Virus record (IMG/VR): IMGVR_UViG_3300025168_000561
Coordinates: 1-26,455 of that record
DNA length: 26,455 nucleotides
Origin: a virus
Direction: 5' to 3' (one strand)
The position numbers and the translations under genes are program-made. Of the stretch, positions 18,701 to 26,455 are shown piece after piece. The notes beneath the pieces are model-generated. The model made no database searches. It worked only from the letters and a program-made list of their open reading frames with translations, and was not told the DNA's origin. How positions within the stretch are numbered: the first letter of the stretch is position 1; each line of letters begins with the position of its first letter.

Positions 18701-21700
18701 CCCTGACCCGTAATTGTATTCAGTGCCATTCCATAATCGTAGGCGCTGGTCCGAGGCCCTGTAAGCTCTAGAAAACCTTTGATGGCATCATCAAACAACG
18801 CACCTTGAACGATAGCCATTTGGAACCTAAACATAGACAACCGTTCAGATTTACTAACGCCTCCGTCCCGTACAACGGTCTGTAACGGCATTTCCGCTTC
18901 AATGGCTTCGAGGATCGCGCCGCGTAGGTCGTTCATCTCGTAGTTACCAAACCGAAAAGGCTCGTCGGCCCTAGACTCTCCAATCAACCACTCATACACC
19001 CTTTTCTTAATCGCGGGTAGTTTTTCCGAGTGCCAATCTTCACGCGCAATTACAGATAAGTCACTGACGAACGATGAAATCGCAGCATCCATTGCAAAAT
19101 CGGGCATGTTTTCGCCCATAGGTTTTAGTCGCACTGCTTGTGCCAGTTGCCACGATCGGTCGAGCATTCGATCTAACATCGACGTACTGAAGCCCGCTGC
19201 GGCCCAGATGTGTAGGCCCGTCCGCTTTGTGTAGGGCAACAATCGGTACCGAGCCTCTACCGTCCGTACTCGCTGGTCAGTAGTCGTTAGGATGTCGTTA
19301 ATCATAGTGTTGGCTTCGTCGTACCGCATCCGGGCCGTGTCTGTGGTGTCCGAGTAATCTACCCTACCGGCAACGTGGTCCCAGATTTTATAAAAATCGG
19401 CGGCAATATGGGTGTACTGTACAAACTTACGGCGAGCCACGTCGTCAATCTCAGGGGCAAGACGGGCGCTTAGGGCACGTTGTCGCATCCGGAACATCGG
19501 AAGTAGCTCAAACACTCGCTGAGACGCAGTAACTGCCCAGACTTGCCAGACATTCTGAGAATGAAACACCGGACTAGGAATAAACCAGTGTTGGTTCCTA
19601 TGATTTAAATGCAAGATCCCAGTGGGGTTCTTTAATAGTTTAACGGCTGCGCGTGCGGAGATAATGGTGTGGCCGACATCGTTAATCTCGAAACCGCCGG
19701 GATCTCGTGCCTTAGCGTCTAGGTCATCAATCCAGCTTTCATCAAACACACCTAGAGATCTTGTATCCTCTGGAAGACCAAACTCTGTCCGCACATCGTT
19801 TACGGTACGATCCGCTTCTTTGACAGCACTCTCCGCGACTTGGTAGGCTTGACTGTTCATTACTTCAACAGGGTTATCAGCGTCTTTAAGTAATGCTCTT
19901 TTCTGTTCGTCGGCCTTCAACCACACACGTTGTGCGGCTTTAACCACCCGACGAGCCGTTGCCGTAGACTTAGTAGTTACAGGAGCGTCTTGACGTACGT
20001 CCGCAATTTCTTCCCGGACAATATCCAAAGCTGCTTTTATATCTGGATTAGTCTTGGCCGCGCCTTCGACTGCTGCGGTCATTTCTTCGGGAGTAGCTTT
20101 ACCTACGATAGCATTTTCTAGTGCAGTCCACTGCTTTGGAGTTAAGTCACCAGCCGCCGCAATCGCTCGGGCCTGCCGGTACAAGGACCGAACGTAATCT
20201 TGAAGGTATTTTGCTGTAACGGCGTCAAACTTAGCGTTGTCAATTAGATCGCCTAAAAAAGCCTCGCGATCAGTCATCTTTTCGACGTTAGCTTTATGTC
20301 GTTCTAGGTCCGATCTGACTACCGATATTTCTTCCAATACATTGGTCGTTCTTGCGGTAAAAGTACCGTCGCTTTCAACCTCTCGTCCCGGCCTTTCGGG
20401 TACAAGCCCGTCGGCGTCCTGTGTTCTCCGGTTTGTAGCTATTTCCGCAATCTGCGCGTCAAGCTCGTCGGCTTTGGCGCTTAGTTCCGCAGCCGTACCC
20501 TCAGCACGTTCTTTCGCTGTTTTTAAGCTGAGGTCTACATCCGAGTCCCCTATGGCTTTATCGGGAGCACCCTCTAGAATTTGAGACATCCGTTCAAAAA
20601 GCACCGCACGAATAATGGCATCACCCTCCGCGGTTCCAATTAATTGAAGCAAATCCGTCATCTTCTGTTGAGGAAGGATACCTTTGTTCAAGAGTCCTTG
20701 GGCGAGGGCAATCAGTTTTCCCTGTTTAGAAGGATCTGAAAAGTCGCCTGCTTCCCTAAGATAATCAAATACATCCTCTAGGAATTTTAGGTCAGATACA
20801 CTAGCATTAGGTAGTAGTTCTTGGACCCGGTTCTGTACGCCTTCATGGGTCAATCGTTCGGCTAAGCCCTGTTGGACGATTAGTTCTTGTTGGAACCTAA
20901 GTTTTAGGTCCTGTACGTCTGATGCCACAGAATCTAGTAAGTGGTTCAGCGCCTCTTCTGACCCTGCGGCACGCTCTTGGGACAAACGCTTCGACTGTGC
21001 AGCGTTCTCACGGGCCTCCGTGGCACGTTGTCCTAGCTCTTTATACGCTTCGACTAACGCTAGATTGGATGTGTCCCGCAGCGAGGACTTTACCCCTCTT
21101 TGTGACTCGGCGTCTAAGCGCGCCGTCATTTGTAGTGGGATACCTACACCGTCGTCGGCGTCAATGATTGCTTGTACGTCACGGACTAACTTGTCGGCTG
21201 CTTCTACGTCCAAAGTACCCGACATAGCTTTATCAAAATTAGGTACACCTTCGATGCCGTCCGCAATGGCCTTACTAGACCGTGTGGCCACATTTTCCAT
21301 ACGCCGCGCTCTACGCGCTCTGCCGGATTTAGCCAGAGACGTCCCAAGAGCCGCGGCCTCTAGTGCTCCCGGGGTACGCATCATCGCAGCAATGGCCACA
21401 ATGCCACCCAAGCCAGTTGTTCCGGCTTCAAACTTCTTACTGGCGTCCTCGCCAATCACACGCGCCAGTAGCGGGCGGATAAACGCCTCGCCAAATTCGG
21501 CTACAAACGTGCCTCCAGCGTAAGAGTCTTCGGCCATGTACACGAGGTTGTCAGGTGTACCTACAACCTCCAACATGTATTTAATAATCCGTAGTTCACG
21601 GCCAATAATTCCATTACCTTCCGCTATCTCCCTGTCCATCGCCTGTACGAATGCGCGAGTGTACACTTCAGTCAAAGGATCTACGGTCTTAAGAAAATAA

Positions 21701-23361
21701 TCTACTTCATTCGTACCTACGACATCGCCGAGCAGTGGATGGGCCAACTCCCCTTCCTTCAAGGGCTCCTCTAGAAGTACTAAATTTCCGTCCTCTTCAC
21801 GCCTTTTCCGTACGGCTCCACCATGGAGCTTAGTTACTCCGGACATAAACATAGCGTCAATGATACGGGAAGGGAGTGTACTGTCGCCGTAAGTACGTCC
21901 GGATAGTTCAGGTAACATCAAGAAATCAGATGTCGCCTGTGCAGTAGCACGGCCCGCAAACGCTGCGATGTCTCCGGGCATACTTACCTCACCCTCGGGC
22001 ATTACATCTCCACGGATATAGGAGTCTACTACTCGGTATGGATCTTTGTGTACCGTAGTTCGGTACCCTTTGTACGCGCTCTGGTAGTCCGTCTCAGCGC
22101 GGGCAATAGCCCGGTCGCGGATACTCTCTACAGTCAGGTCAGCGGACAGCATTGGCTGTTCAGCTTCTGTACCTGATTTCTGTGCCTGCTTAAGACGTCG
22201 GTTGTAACTCCACACCATGTCGTTCCACTTGTCGATTGCGATGCCGTCGTCTAGGGCAATCTCAGTGGCGATCATAGGTATCATGGATTGAAATGCGGCG
22301 TCAGACGCGAACATGACCCCGGTAGGAGTTGCATGAAAAGGGGCTACTACCCGCATAGGGTTGTACTGTTCTTCGTTATTGAGTTGTCTAACACTAGGTA
22401 GCGTCTCGCGTACTACAGCGCCTGACATAGACTGGGGAAGTAGTGCCGCCATCTCAGGATGCGCTGCCATCATGGTCATACCTGCGGTAGACATCATGTA
22501 GACTCTGGGATCTGTTTGGTCCCCAAGAATCTCGTCAATAATCGGGTTGTTATTCAGACTACGCAATTCTTCATTAAGTTCGTCGTCCATGAATTTAACA
22601 ACACTACTAACTATCTTACCATCCATAGAGACGTGTACGGTAATATGGGAGTTACCTTCTTCCGTTAGCTCCGTCATCCGATCATTAAACTTCTTTGACT
22701 GATCGTTTTCGGCTTTGTAATCTGCCCCAAAGTTGTCCCAGAGTTCAGGTATGGTTTCGTAATCTCTACCTAGATTGTCTTTGGCCCACAGCCCGACAAT
22801 CTCTGCGGCGGGAAGACTGATAGCCTGATAAGGGTCTACATCGCCGGGGTCTATGTCACCTAAATCATTAAACGCAGGGTGCCCAAACTCGTAAGGGGTC
22901 CGGTTCGCAAAAGCGTCTACTAGGTCTTTTTGGAGAACATTTAAATTCTCAGCAGTAGGCTCCATTTTGTATTCTTCGAGCATGTTAGCCAGACGAGTGT
23001 CGATGTCGTCGTAGCCCGTTTGACCCATACCTGCGCCCGAAGGCCCACCACCCAACCAAGTAGGTGCGATTGCCTTATACGTTCCGACAAGGAACCCACG
23101 CGGATCCGAAAATAGCGTCCGACGTTCGCCCATTTCGTCCGCAATCTCACGCTTTGTACCAATGTCTACAAGTTCGCGCTCCGGCTTCTCTTCCTCAGAA
23201 AAAGCTGTAGGGTCAAACTCGGGTAAATCAGAGGTAGTGTCCGACGTCTGATCAATTTCCGGTAGGTCTAGACCAGCGTCCGGGGCAGATGTTTCACTGC
23301 TTGGACTTACTGCCTTGGTAGAAGATGTTACGGTACGGGAGGCGCGACTTGGCAGACTCAT
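15730..23361 (-). CDS. Giant internal virion / DNA-ejection protein, gp16-like position, 2543 aa
   Basis: It takes up over a quarter of the window. The first 60 residues are Ser/Thr/Asp/Pro-rich and disordered. Long charged helical stretches follow (about 780-1150, with LRFQQELIVQQGLAERL and ELSAKADELDAQIAEIA). Hydrophobic segments occur near 648-672 (GLGGIVAIAAMM), in the 1840-1910 region (LFAQILFGYGGRPSFVASIL) and near 2205-2227 (FYHLATAMISVGVSTATML). Around 2054-2094 is FDWTTSISKLERDYLASWIL followed by FYTLQKN, a segment I associate with large phage polyvalent/internal proteins (LPD38-like). No lysozyme, RNA polymerase or protease motif is found. By size, order and membrane-interacting segments it corresponds to T7 gp16-type ejected proteins. 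It overlaps the previous gene by 68 bases and has CCCGGAG before ATG 23361. Confidence 0.75.
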   Translation of the reverse strand: MSLPSRASRTVTSSTKAVSPSSETSAPDAGLDLPEIDQTSDTTSDLPEFDPTAFSEEEKPERELVDIGTKREIADEMGERRTLFSDPRGFLVGTYKAIAPTWLGGGPSGAGMGQTGYDDIDTRLANMLEEYKMEPTAENLNVLQKDLVDAFANRTPYEFGHPAFNDLGDIDPGDVDPYQAISLPAAEIVGLWAKDNLGRDYETIPELWDNFGADYKAENDQSKKFNDRMTELTEEGNSHITVHVSMDGKIVSSVVKFMDDELNEELRSLNNNPIIDEILGDQTDPRVYMMSTAGMTMMAAHPEMAALLPQSMSGAVVRETLPSVRQLNNEEQYNPMRVVAPFHATPTGVMFASDAAFQSMIPMIATEIALDDGIAIDKWNDMVWSYNRRLKQAQKSGTEAEQPMLSADLTVESIRDRAIARAETDYQSAYKGYRTTVHKDPYRVVDSYIRGDVMPEGEVSMPGDIAAFAGRATAQATSDFLMLPELSGRTYGDSTLPSRIIDAMFMSGVTKLHGGAVRKRREEDGNLVLLEEPLKEGELAHPLLGDVVGTNEVDYFLKTVDPLTEVYTRAFVQAMDREIAEGNGIIGRELRIIKYMLEVVGTPDNLVYMAEDSYAGGTFVAEFGEAFIRPLLARVIGEDASKKFEAGTTGLGGIVAIAAMMRTPGALEAAALGTSLAKSGRARRARRMENVATRSSKAIADGIEGVPNFDKAMSGTLDVEAADKLVRDVQAIIDADDGVGIPLQMTARLDAESQRGVKSSLRDTSNLALVEAYKELGQRATEARENAAQSKRLSQERAAGSEEALNHLLDSVASDVQDLKLRFQQELIVQQGLAERLTHEGVQNRVQELLPNASVSDLKFLEDVFDYLREAGDFSDPSKQGKLIALAQGLLNKGILPQQKMTDLLQLIGTAEGDAIIRAVLFERMSQILEGAPDKAIGDSDVDLSLKTAKERAEGTAAELSAKADELDAQIAEIATNRRTQDADGLVPERPGREVESDGTFTARTTNVLEEISVVRSDLERHKANVEKMTDREAFLGDLIDNAKFDAVTAKYLQDYVRSLYRQARAIAAAGDLTPKQWTALENAIVGKATPEEMTAAVEGAAKTNPDIKAALDIVREEIADVRQDAPVTTKSTATARRVVKAAQRVWLKADEQKRALLKDADNPVEVMNSQAYQVAESAVKEADRTVNDVRTEFGLPEDTRSLGVFDESWIDDLDAKARDPGGFEINDVGHTIISARAAVKLLKNPTGILHLNHRNQHWFIPSPVFHSQNVWQVWAVTASQRVFELLPMFRMRQRALSARLAPEIDDVARRKFVQYTHIAADFYKIWDHVAGRVDYSDTTDTARMRYDEANTMINDILTTTDQRVRTVEARYRLLPYTKRTGLHIWAAAGFSTSMLDRMLDRSWQLAQAVRLKPMGENMPDFAMDAAISSFVSDLSVIAREDWHSEKLPAIKKRVYEWLIGESRADEPFRFGNYEMNDLRGAILEAIEAEMPLQTVVRDGGVSKSERLSMFRFQMAIVQGALFDDAIKGFLELTGPRTSAYDYGMALNTITGQGQMEGTQAANRTFRVDDRVWLRTDLQAWTDWIVQDKERPVSGKAPQKRDVAEQIAGTAPAFFEPERQVGARPFKSDDLGTVPVTQRLEEGDAPPIRRDMTIEQLGAEHLNKQPFQIVRMYTTERPKTDVVEGEGVPLTPERVRELAVATDTERVLIDVWDPNTGTVVKGLGLDEIAHRNANFSLLDAYVASEALGMAYIDSVGRSDAGKDAAVKGNVRKLTDLAAEAFTAYQKLITVGLAGDGYLLQQFPASGISDLAEIHQKMGKEIDQLVSADLATGSKSVMLRYMANGMGSSVLDKLLTMQRALFAQILFGYGGRPSFVASILWGDMGQKHIVLGLKDAIGLSAFTAMGYLPFNVQTKASEFLKANGTSGGVPGVLDANTNAAFLKLMEGGDTFIPELKMTAGEALVEMRSAGVEDQFVNTLSDAANKDAVRRMVGMRGYNVTDGVIWFGKAGASAGVPLFVAYRWFQDVISEATTRQRAFFYLLQRMRGKTPDEARGLMNNALFDWTTSISKLERDYLASWILFYTLQKNAVAHYLRMFTEHSRVGGREWAKRYARGSTQLQRHKGHLLLHAGTPPISPEWDGEQPTGEDLKREWAKWTDMPNYIQDMPIVGTGVYPEHAIELQRKEGYFRPAYADTLRPFSDVQTGLMFYHLATAMISVGVSTATMLAPDGTKVPLATNPKKAKELAADVVLELMAPVYASAGQALAKQSGLTTPGSWGSQAESRKVKKGDLAMYEFLTAFGFPMERVVYLQDQTMGRGNIAAKGERRIGFVGPIDPVFDMLWQLGTRQFGMYEQLAGLVFAGMTPEEVLQYASEDPTGFETRLQTVRVLMDLMPRRNWDPSDQVYYTERDISLTVSNQKAHQEQVNRSKAIASLDTDYSDNIPTNIAANLDAAQLKIYKANYKKLVDWQLSDTGQAYFALRYGPTDGRITDEFKSSPEGQELLELISNYRDDDKWPSAEIDALIGTINVEAEQLRQSNKRKGKR

Positions 23362-24739
23362 TCTGGGCTCCGGGAGTTACTGTGACCTGTTCTGTGTCCG
23401 CACCTTGGTTTAACTCAGCACCCGCCGTCGGGACGGACTCATCTTCTTTAGGCTGGTTCCAATTGTTTTGCAAGGCTTCAAACGCACGAATACTTTCCGG
23501 CGCTCGTCCTGACTTTTTGGCCCGCAAGAGTAGTCGGTCGTGTTTCTTTTTAGTCTTATCGGCCTCTTTAAGTTGTTGCTGTAGATCTTTCAGCGCACCC
23601 ATATTTGTTTGGTAGCCGTGTTTGCTTTTGAAGGCCTGAAACTCAGGGTTACCAAAAACCATGTCCCGTGCAGCCCGGACTCCGGGAGTCGCGTTATTGC
23701 TCTGCATGTTCTCCATCAGCATTTGGGTGTATCGGGTATTAGAGTCGAGGAAGCCCTGTTGGGTGTCTGACAGGCCCATACTACCGTAGAGGTGCTCTAG
23801 GAAAATCTCTGTCTGAGGTGTATTTCCACCAAAGAAAGACCCAAGAGTGTTCCCTAGTGACGAAACAATGGACGTCTCCATTTCGCCAAGACCATACCGA
23901 GCGGCGTTGTTATGGAATTCAGTGACTAGATCTGGCATCTTGTCGGGAGACATAGACGCCATTAGTTGCATCCGTACCAGTTGCCGAATAAATTCTTCGT
24001 TCACGGGTACACCCGCTTGGTCGAGAATTAACTCAACGTCTGCTGTTCCCATACCTTCACCGGGTAACGCATGATTTACTCCCAAGTTAAACTCGCTCAT
24101 TGCACTTGCAAACGCAGATCCGTTTGGGCCAAGTGCGGGGGGATCTAGACGGTACATGGTGTCAATCATGTCCATGAACTTTTCGCGATATTCTTCCGGT
24201 ACTTTAGCCCCTGCTTTTAGGCCCTCAGCTTTAAAATGCGAGGGTGTTACATCGTTGATTAGCTTAGCAAATGTGTTAGTCGCAAGCGTTTCAAGTTCCG
24301 CGTCCGCCTCGCCGGGAGACATGCTCGCCCAGTTAGCACTACCACTACTGCCACGTTGTCGGGTCAACGCTTCGGCCACGCGGTAGTACTGCTGTGCGGT
24401 AGTCATTGCACGCGCAACACCGTTGATTTTGGCCACATCCGCACTGCCAGATGCGCGTACCCTACCAGCAACATCTCGGAGTACATTGGTCATCAGGTCG
24501 TCTACGGACCTACCACGCAGTTTTTTAAGCTCATTCTCGTCACCACTCAGCGCAGATTGCTGTCGGGTGTAAGCGTTTAGGATAGGTCCGATAGACTTAT
24601 TGTACGCGGCCTTAGCAGCGGCCTTTTGACTCTCTGCGGAAGCAAATTGACGTGGAAACATGACACGCTTAACGGAATCGGCTCGGCGTTGTCCGCGAGC
24701 CGCCCGTAGTGTTCTGAGGCTATCTTCTAATTTTGCCAT
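23294..24739 (-). CDS. Putative internal virion protein, gp15-like position, 481 aa
   Basis: ATG 24739 has CTAGGAGAC upstream, eight bases after the previous stop. The protein is helical and rich in Ala, Gln, Ser and charged residues, starting MAKLEDSLRTLRAARGQRRA, with a long middle lacking hydrophobic segments and a Pro/Glu/Thr-rich tail (about 435-470). It carries no enzymatic motif. Its place between an Ala/Gln-rich small protein and the giant protein matches gp15 in the T7 gp14-gp15-gp16 run, although at 481 aa it is shorter than T7 gp15. It is probably packaged with the giant protein and ejected. The C-terminal 22 codons overlap the giant gene in another frame. Confidence 0.6.
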   Translation of the reverse strand: MAKLEDSLRTLRAARGQRRADSVKRVMFPRQFASAESQKAAAKAAYNKSIGPILNAYTRQQSALSGDENELKKLRGRSVDDLMTNVLRDVAGRVRASGSADVAKINGVARAMTTAQQYYRVAEALTRQRGSSGSANWASMSPGEADAELETLATNTFAKLINDVTPSHFKAEGLKAGAKVPEEYREKFMDMIDTMYRLDPPALGPNGSAFASAMSEFNLGVNHALPGEGMGTADVELILDQAGVPVNEEFIRQLVRMQLMASMSPDKMPDLVTEFHNNAARYGLGEMETSIVSSLGNTLGSFFGGNTPQTEIFLEHLYGSMGLSDTQQGFLDSNTRYTQMLMENMQSNNATPGVRAARDMVFGNPEFQAFKSKHGYQTNMGALKDLQQQLKEADKTKKKHDRLLLRAKKSGRAPESIRAFEALQNNWNQPKEDESVPTAGAELNQGADTEQVTVTPGAQNESAKSRLPYRNIFYQGSKSKQ

Positions 24740-24747
24740 GTCGTCTC

Positions 24748-25488
24748 CTAGTAATTTTCCTTACTAATGCCGAGTTTACGTCTGAGTGCTTCGGCTGCGC
24801 TAGATTCGTCTCCCATCAGTTGCTCAGCGGTCATGTCCCCTACACCGCTAACTGATTCTGCACCTTTCTTAGCGAAGTCACCCTTTAAGAGTCCGATCAA
24901 GCCGCCGACTTTGGACCCACTACCAGAGCCGCCAGTGGGGTCGTTTTCGGCAGTAGCGTTGTCCGCTTGTAAATTTGTTATGTTGTCGATGAGCCCGAAA
25001 GCCCCGGGAGCAGCGAGTTGGGCGACTTGAGTCGCGATCTCCAGTCCGGAACTAATGTCCGACATGGTTTGCTGTCGCTTGCGTACTTGCTCTTGAATTG
25101 CAGCCTGTTGTGCCGCTTGCTTCTCTTGCTCAGCCGCTTGCACGGCTTGAGCACTGGCCTGCTCTCCCGCAAGGGCTCCTTGGTAAGCCGCGTTTTGAGT
25201 ACCCTGTTGGATTTGGCTAGCCGCACCGGAAAGGGCACTACGGTCTCCCGTCATGGCGGCTTCGGCAAGAGTTTGCATCGCGCCTGCGCTAGACTTTTGT
25301 GCTGTATCAACTGCGGTCACAGCCGCGTCTGCTTTCTGTTGTTTACTAAACGCAGCTTTCGACGCGTCTTGAGTACCCTTTTCGAGCAAACCGGCCATAT
25401 ACTCGCCCTGTATACTACCCCCGCCGATGCCTTTGCCGGAGCGTAGTTTCTTGGCGCGCTCTTGAATTCGTTGGGACCTAGTAGGCAT
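24748..25488 (-). CDS. Putative internal virion protein, gp14-like position, 246 aa
   Basis: The protein is extremely Ala- and Gln-rich between residues 30 and 150 (TLAEAAMTGDRSALSGAAS, QASAQAVQAAEQEKQAAQQA), giving one long amphipathic helix or coiled-coil, then a hydrophobic GLEIATQVAQLAAPGAFGLI region (about 148-168) and a Gly/Ser linker (GGSGSGSK). The basic N-terminus MPTRSQRIQERAKKLRSGKG and this composition resemble T7 gp14-type internal virion proteins that insert in the outer membrane during ejection. It is the first of the three. The ATG shares bases with the previous stop (TAATG) and GGAGCGG lies upstream. The stop is TAG. Confidence 0.6.
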   Translation of the reverse strand: MPTRSQRIQERAKKLRSGKGIGGGSIQGEYMAGLLEKGTQDASKAAFSKQQKADAAVTAVDTAQKSSAGAMQTLAEAAMTGDRSALSGAASQIQQGTQNAAYQGALAGEQASAQAVQAAEQEKQAAQQAAIQEQVRKRQQTMSDISSGLEIATQVAQLAAPGAFGLIDNITNLQADNATAENDPTGGSGSGSKVGGLIGLLKGDFAKKGAESVSGVGDMTAEQLMGDESSAAEALRRKLGISKENY

Positions 25489-26237
25489 TAGAAAGCCGCT
25501 CCTTTTCTAAAGTAAATATATTTTAATGACCGTGACCGTATCTTAGTAGTCTTTAGCCTATTTTTACCGAGACCGGTAGTACATAACTTTAAGCCTATGT
25601 CGTGGAAGCCCGTGGATAGATCTACTAAAAAATGACCGCTATATGTACGTCCTTTGTATCGATCTTGAATACGGTCGTACCCAGAAGGTGTCGATCCGAT
25701 CAGATCTTCTTCGTTACCAAATTGGCCCCGACGTAGCCTTCTAGCTAGCGGGTTATTACCTAACGTGGTTGAGGTATTGAATGCAGCCGGATCATCATCA
25801 ACAAATAAACAAATGTGAGATTCCCCGGTCTCGTTGTTAATCTGTGAGTCATTAGCCCAAGTGACCGTCCATAGTACCAAAACGTGGGAGTCGTACGGGA
25901 CGTACATTTTAGCACACGCGCCGGGGATTGAGAGCCATGCTTTTGGGCGGGAATTGGGGTCAATAATGCCGGAAAACCACCCCGCTCCGGGCTCTAGGTC
26001 AGACGCGCCAGAGAAAAAGTCCATATTAGCAGACCCGCCCACTTGGCTTCCACCGGCAAAAGTCTCAGATTGAATCTGCAAATACGACAAATTTCGAGTA
26101 TCTCTGATATTAGTGTACTCTAGGTTACCGTTTACAGTGCCGTATAACGAAGGACTAGAGTACCCGTTGAACGCTTCGTAAATACGAGAGGCTACGTTAG
26201 TTTCTGTAGACAAACTAAGTAGTGGTAGATTAGCCAT
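25488..26237 (-). CDS. Putative tail/virion structural protein, 249 aa
   Basis: ATG 26237 is preceded by GGAG around ten bases upstream. The protein is rich in Ser, Thr, Asn, Gly and aromatics (YEAFNGYSSPSLYGTVNGN, GSANMDFFSGASDLEPGAGW) and has a basic C-terminal tail (LGKNRLKTTKIRSRSLKYIY). The body reads as alternating beta strands, with a HVLVLWTVTWAND strand in the middle, like a carbohydrate-binding or jelly-roll fold. No family recognised. In T7-like order the slot before the gp14-like gene holds gp13 or tail proteins; a tail-spike, nozzle-associated or head-tail protein is possible. It is only three bases from the upstream gene's stop. Confidence 0.6.
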   Translation of the reverse strand: MANLPLLSLSTETNVASRIYEAFNGYSSPSLYGTVNGNLEYTNIRDTRNLSYLQIQSETFAGGSQVGGSANMDFFSGASDLEPGAGWFSGIIDPNSRPKAWLSIPGACAKMYVPYDSHVLVLWTVTWANDSQINNETGESHICLFVDDDPAAFNTSTTLGNNPLARRLRRGQFGNEEDLIGSTPSGYDRIQDRYKGRTYSGHFLVDLSTGFHDIGLKLCTTGLGKNRLKTTKIRSRSLKYIYFRKGAAF

Positions 26238-26240
26238 TAA

Positions 26241-26455
26241 TTACTCCACAATGTCGGCGTATATGGGCAGTACACTCACATTATACTTAGTGTAATTTAA
26301 AGTGAAACCAATCCACTCTAAGTTAGCCACAAAACGACTGATAAAAGTACGGCACTTACAGCGTAATCCGTACACGCCATCCGCACGAATATCAGACGGT
26401 ACAAGAGTAGCCAGATCAATTACAGTACGAATAGTAACTTCTTTATCCGACTTAT
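26241..26455 (-). CDS. Tail-type protein, C-terminal 71 aa only (runs off the right edge)
   Basis: The reverse strand is open from the window edge (26455) to TAA at 26243-26241, giving 71 complete codons. The visible end includes VIDLATLVPSDIRADGVYG, a LRCKCRTFISRF segment, EWIGFTLNY and a final VLPIYADIVE. The GVYGLRxKxRxxxxxxxxNLEWIGFTL pattern is that of a final beta domain of a large structural protein; a T7 gp12-like tail nozzle (tail tubular protein B) would fit by position. The N-terminal bulk is outside the window, so this is tentative. Confidence 0.6.
   Translation of the reverse strand, partial: KSDKEVTIRTVIDLATLVPSDIRADGVYGLRCKCRTFISRFVANLEWIGFTLNYTKYNVSVLPIYADIVE

Noticed and set aside
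21020-21523. 167-aa + strand open frame inside the giant gene (and others such as 18077-18361, 20237-20584, 25018-25446)
   Set aside because: Ser/Arg/Ala-rich antisense shadows of a strongly coding - strand frame, without ribosome binding sites.
15730-23361. N4-like virion RNA polymerase in the giant protein
   Set aside because: I could not find the T7/N4 polymerase motifs (TxxGR, motif A Asp, RxxxK...YG, HD) in an ordered set; size alone is not evidence.

Overview
The window is part of a tailed double-stranded DNA bacteriophage genome. It has a dense replication/recombination operon on the + strand and a set of virion genes on the - strand. Genes overlap or abut, nearly all carry a Shine-Dalgarno sequence, and there are no host-type metabolic operons or ribosomal genes. 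The host cannot be named from the sequence. The promoters I see are sigma70-type (TTGACx / TATAxx), which suggests a bacterial host whose RNA polymerase transcribes the phage. No phage RNA polymerase, integrase or repressor is visible. The order of the large - strand genes (an Ala/Gln-rich 246-aa protein, a 481-aa protein, a 2543-aa protein) matches the internal-virion-protein order of T7-like podoviruses (gp14, gp15, gp16). I therefore infer podovirus-like morphology.

Layout. 1-69: start of a small membrane protein leaving the left edge (- strand). 70-407: non-coding, with a GC-rich long hairpin (86-148), an operator-like palindrome (165-185), a degenerate 10-bp tandem repeat (181-290) and an intrinsic terminator for the leftward operon (351-384). 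408-2083: seven small leftward early-type genes of 44-100 aa, driven by a near-consensus promoter at 2106-2135. 2084-2266: divergent control region. 2267-12259: rightward operon with two small proteins, a DUF932 protein, an FmdB-like zinc ribbon, an SF2 helicase, a small acidic protein, a PD-(D/E)XK (Cas4/RecB-like) nuclease, a Sak4-like RecA-type ATPase, an SSB-like protein, a small protein, a uracil-DNA-glycosylase/exonuclease/family A polymerase fusion, a small ABC/RecF-type ATPase and an NlpC/P60-like endolysin candidate. Two intrinsic terminators sit inside this operon, after DUF932 and after the SSB. 12256-26455: leftward late region. In transcription order from the right edge it holds a partial tail-type protein, a 249-aa virion protein, the three internal-virion-type proteins, an XhlA/holin-like protein, a DUF2190-like decoration protein with its own strong promoter, a 186-aa protein, a metallophosphoesterase, a 58-aa basic protein and two paralogous beta-rich structural proteins.

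How it works together (inference). The + operon looks like recombination-assisted replication: helicase, 5'/3' end-processing nuclease, Sak4 annealing/recombinase with its SSB, and a proofreading PolA. No primase or DnaB-type helicase is visible in the window. The internal-virion proteins would be packaged in the capsid and ejected at infection. Lysis genes are split, with the endolysin candidate ending the replication operon and the holin-like gene in the late operon.

The most unusual points are the UDG-like domain fused to the polymerase (all four Fe-S cysteines kept but the active-site histidine replaced, TTG start), the stop-dense CTAG-rich 10-bp repeat beside a long hairpin, a near-perfect promoter inside the end of the holin-like gene whose transcript would begin with a stem-loop, and a general enrichment of the tetramer CTAG in the early half.
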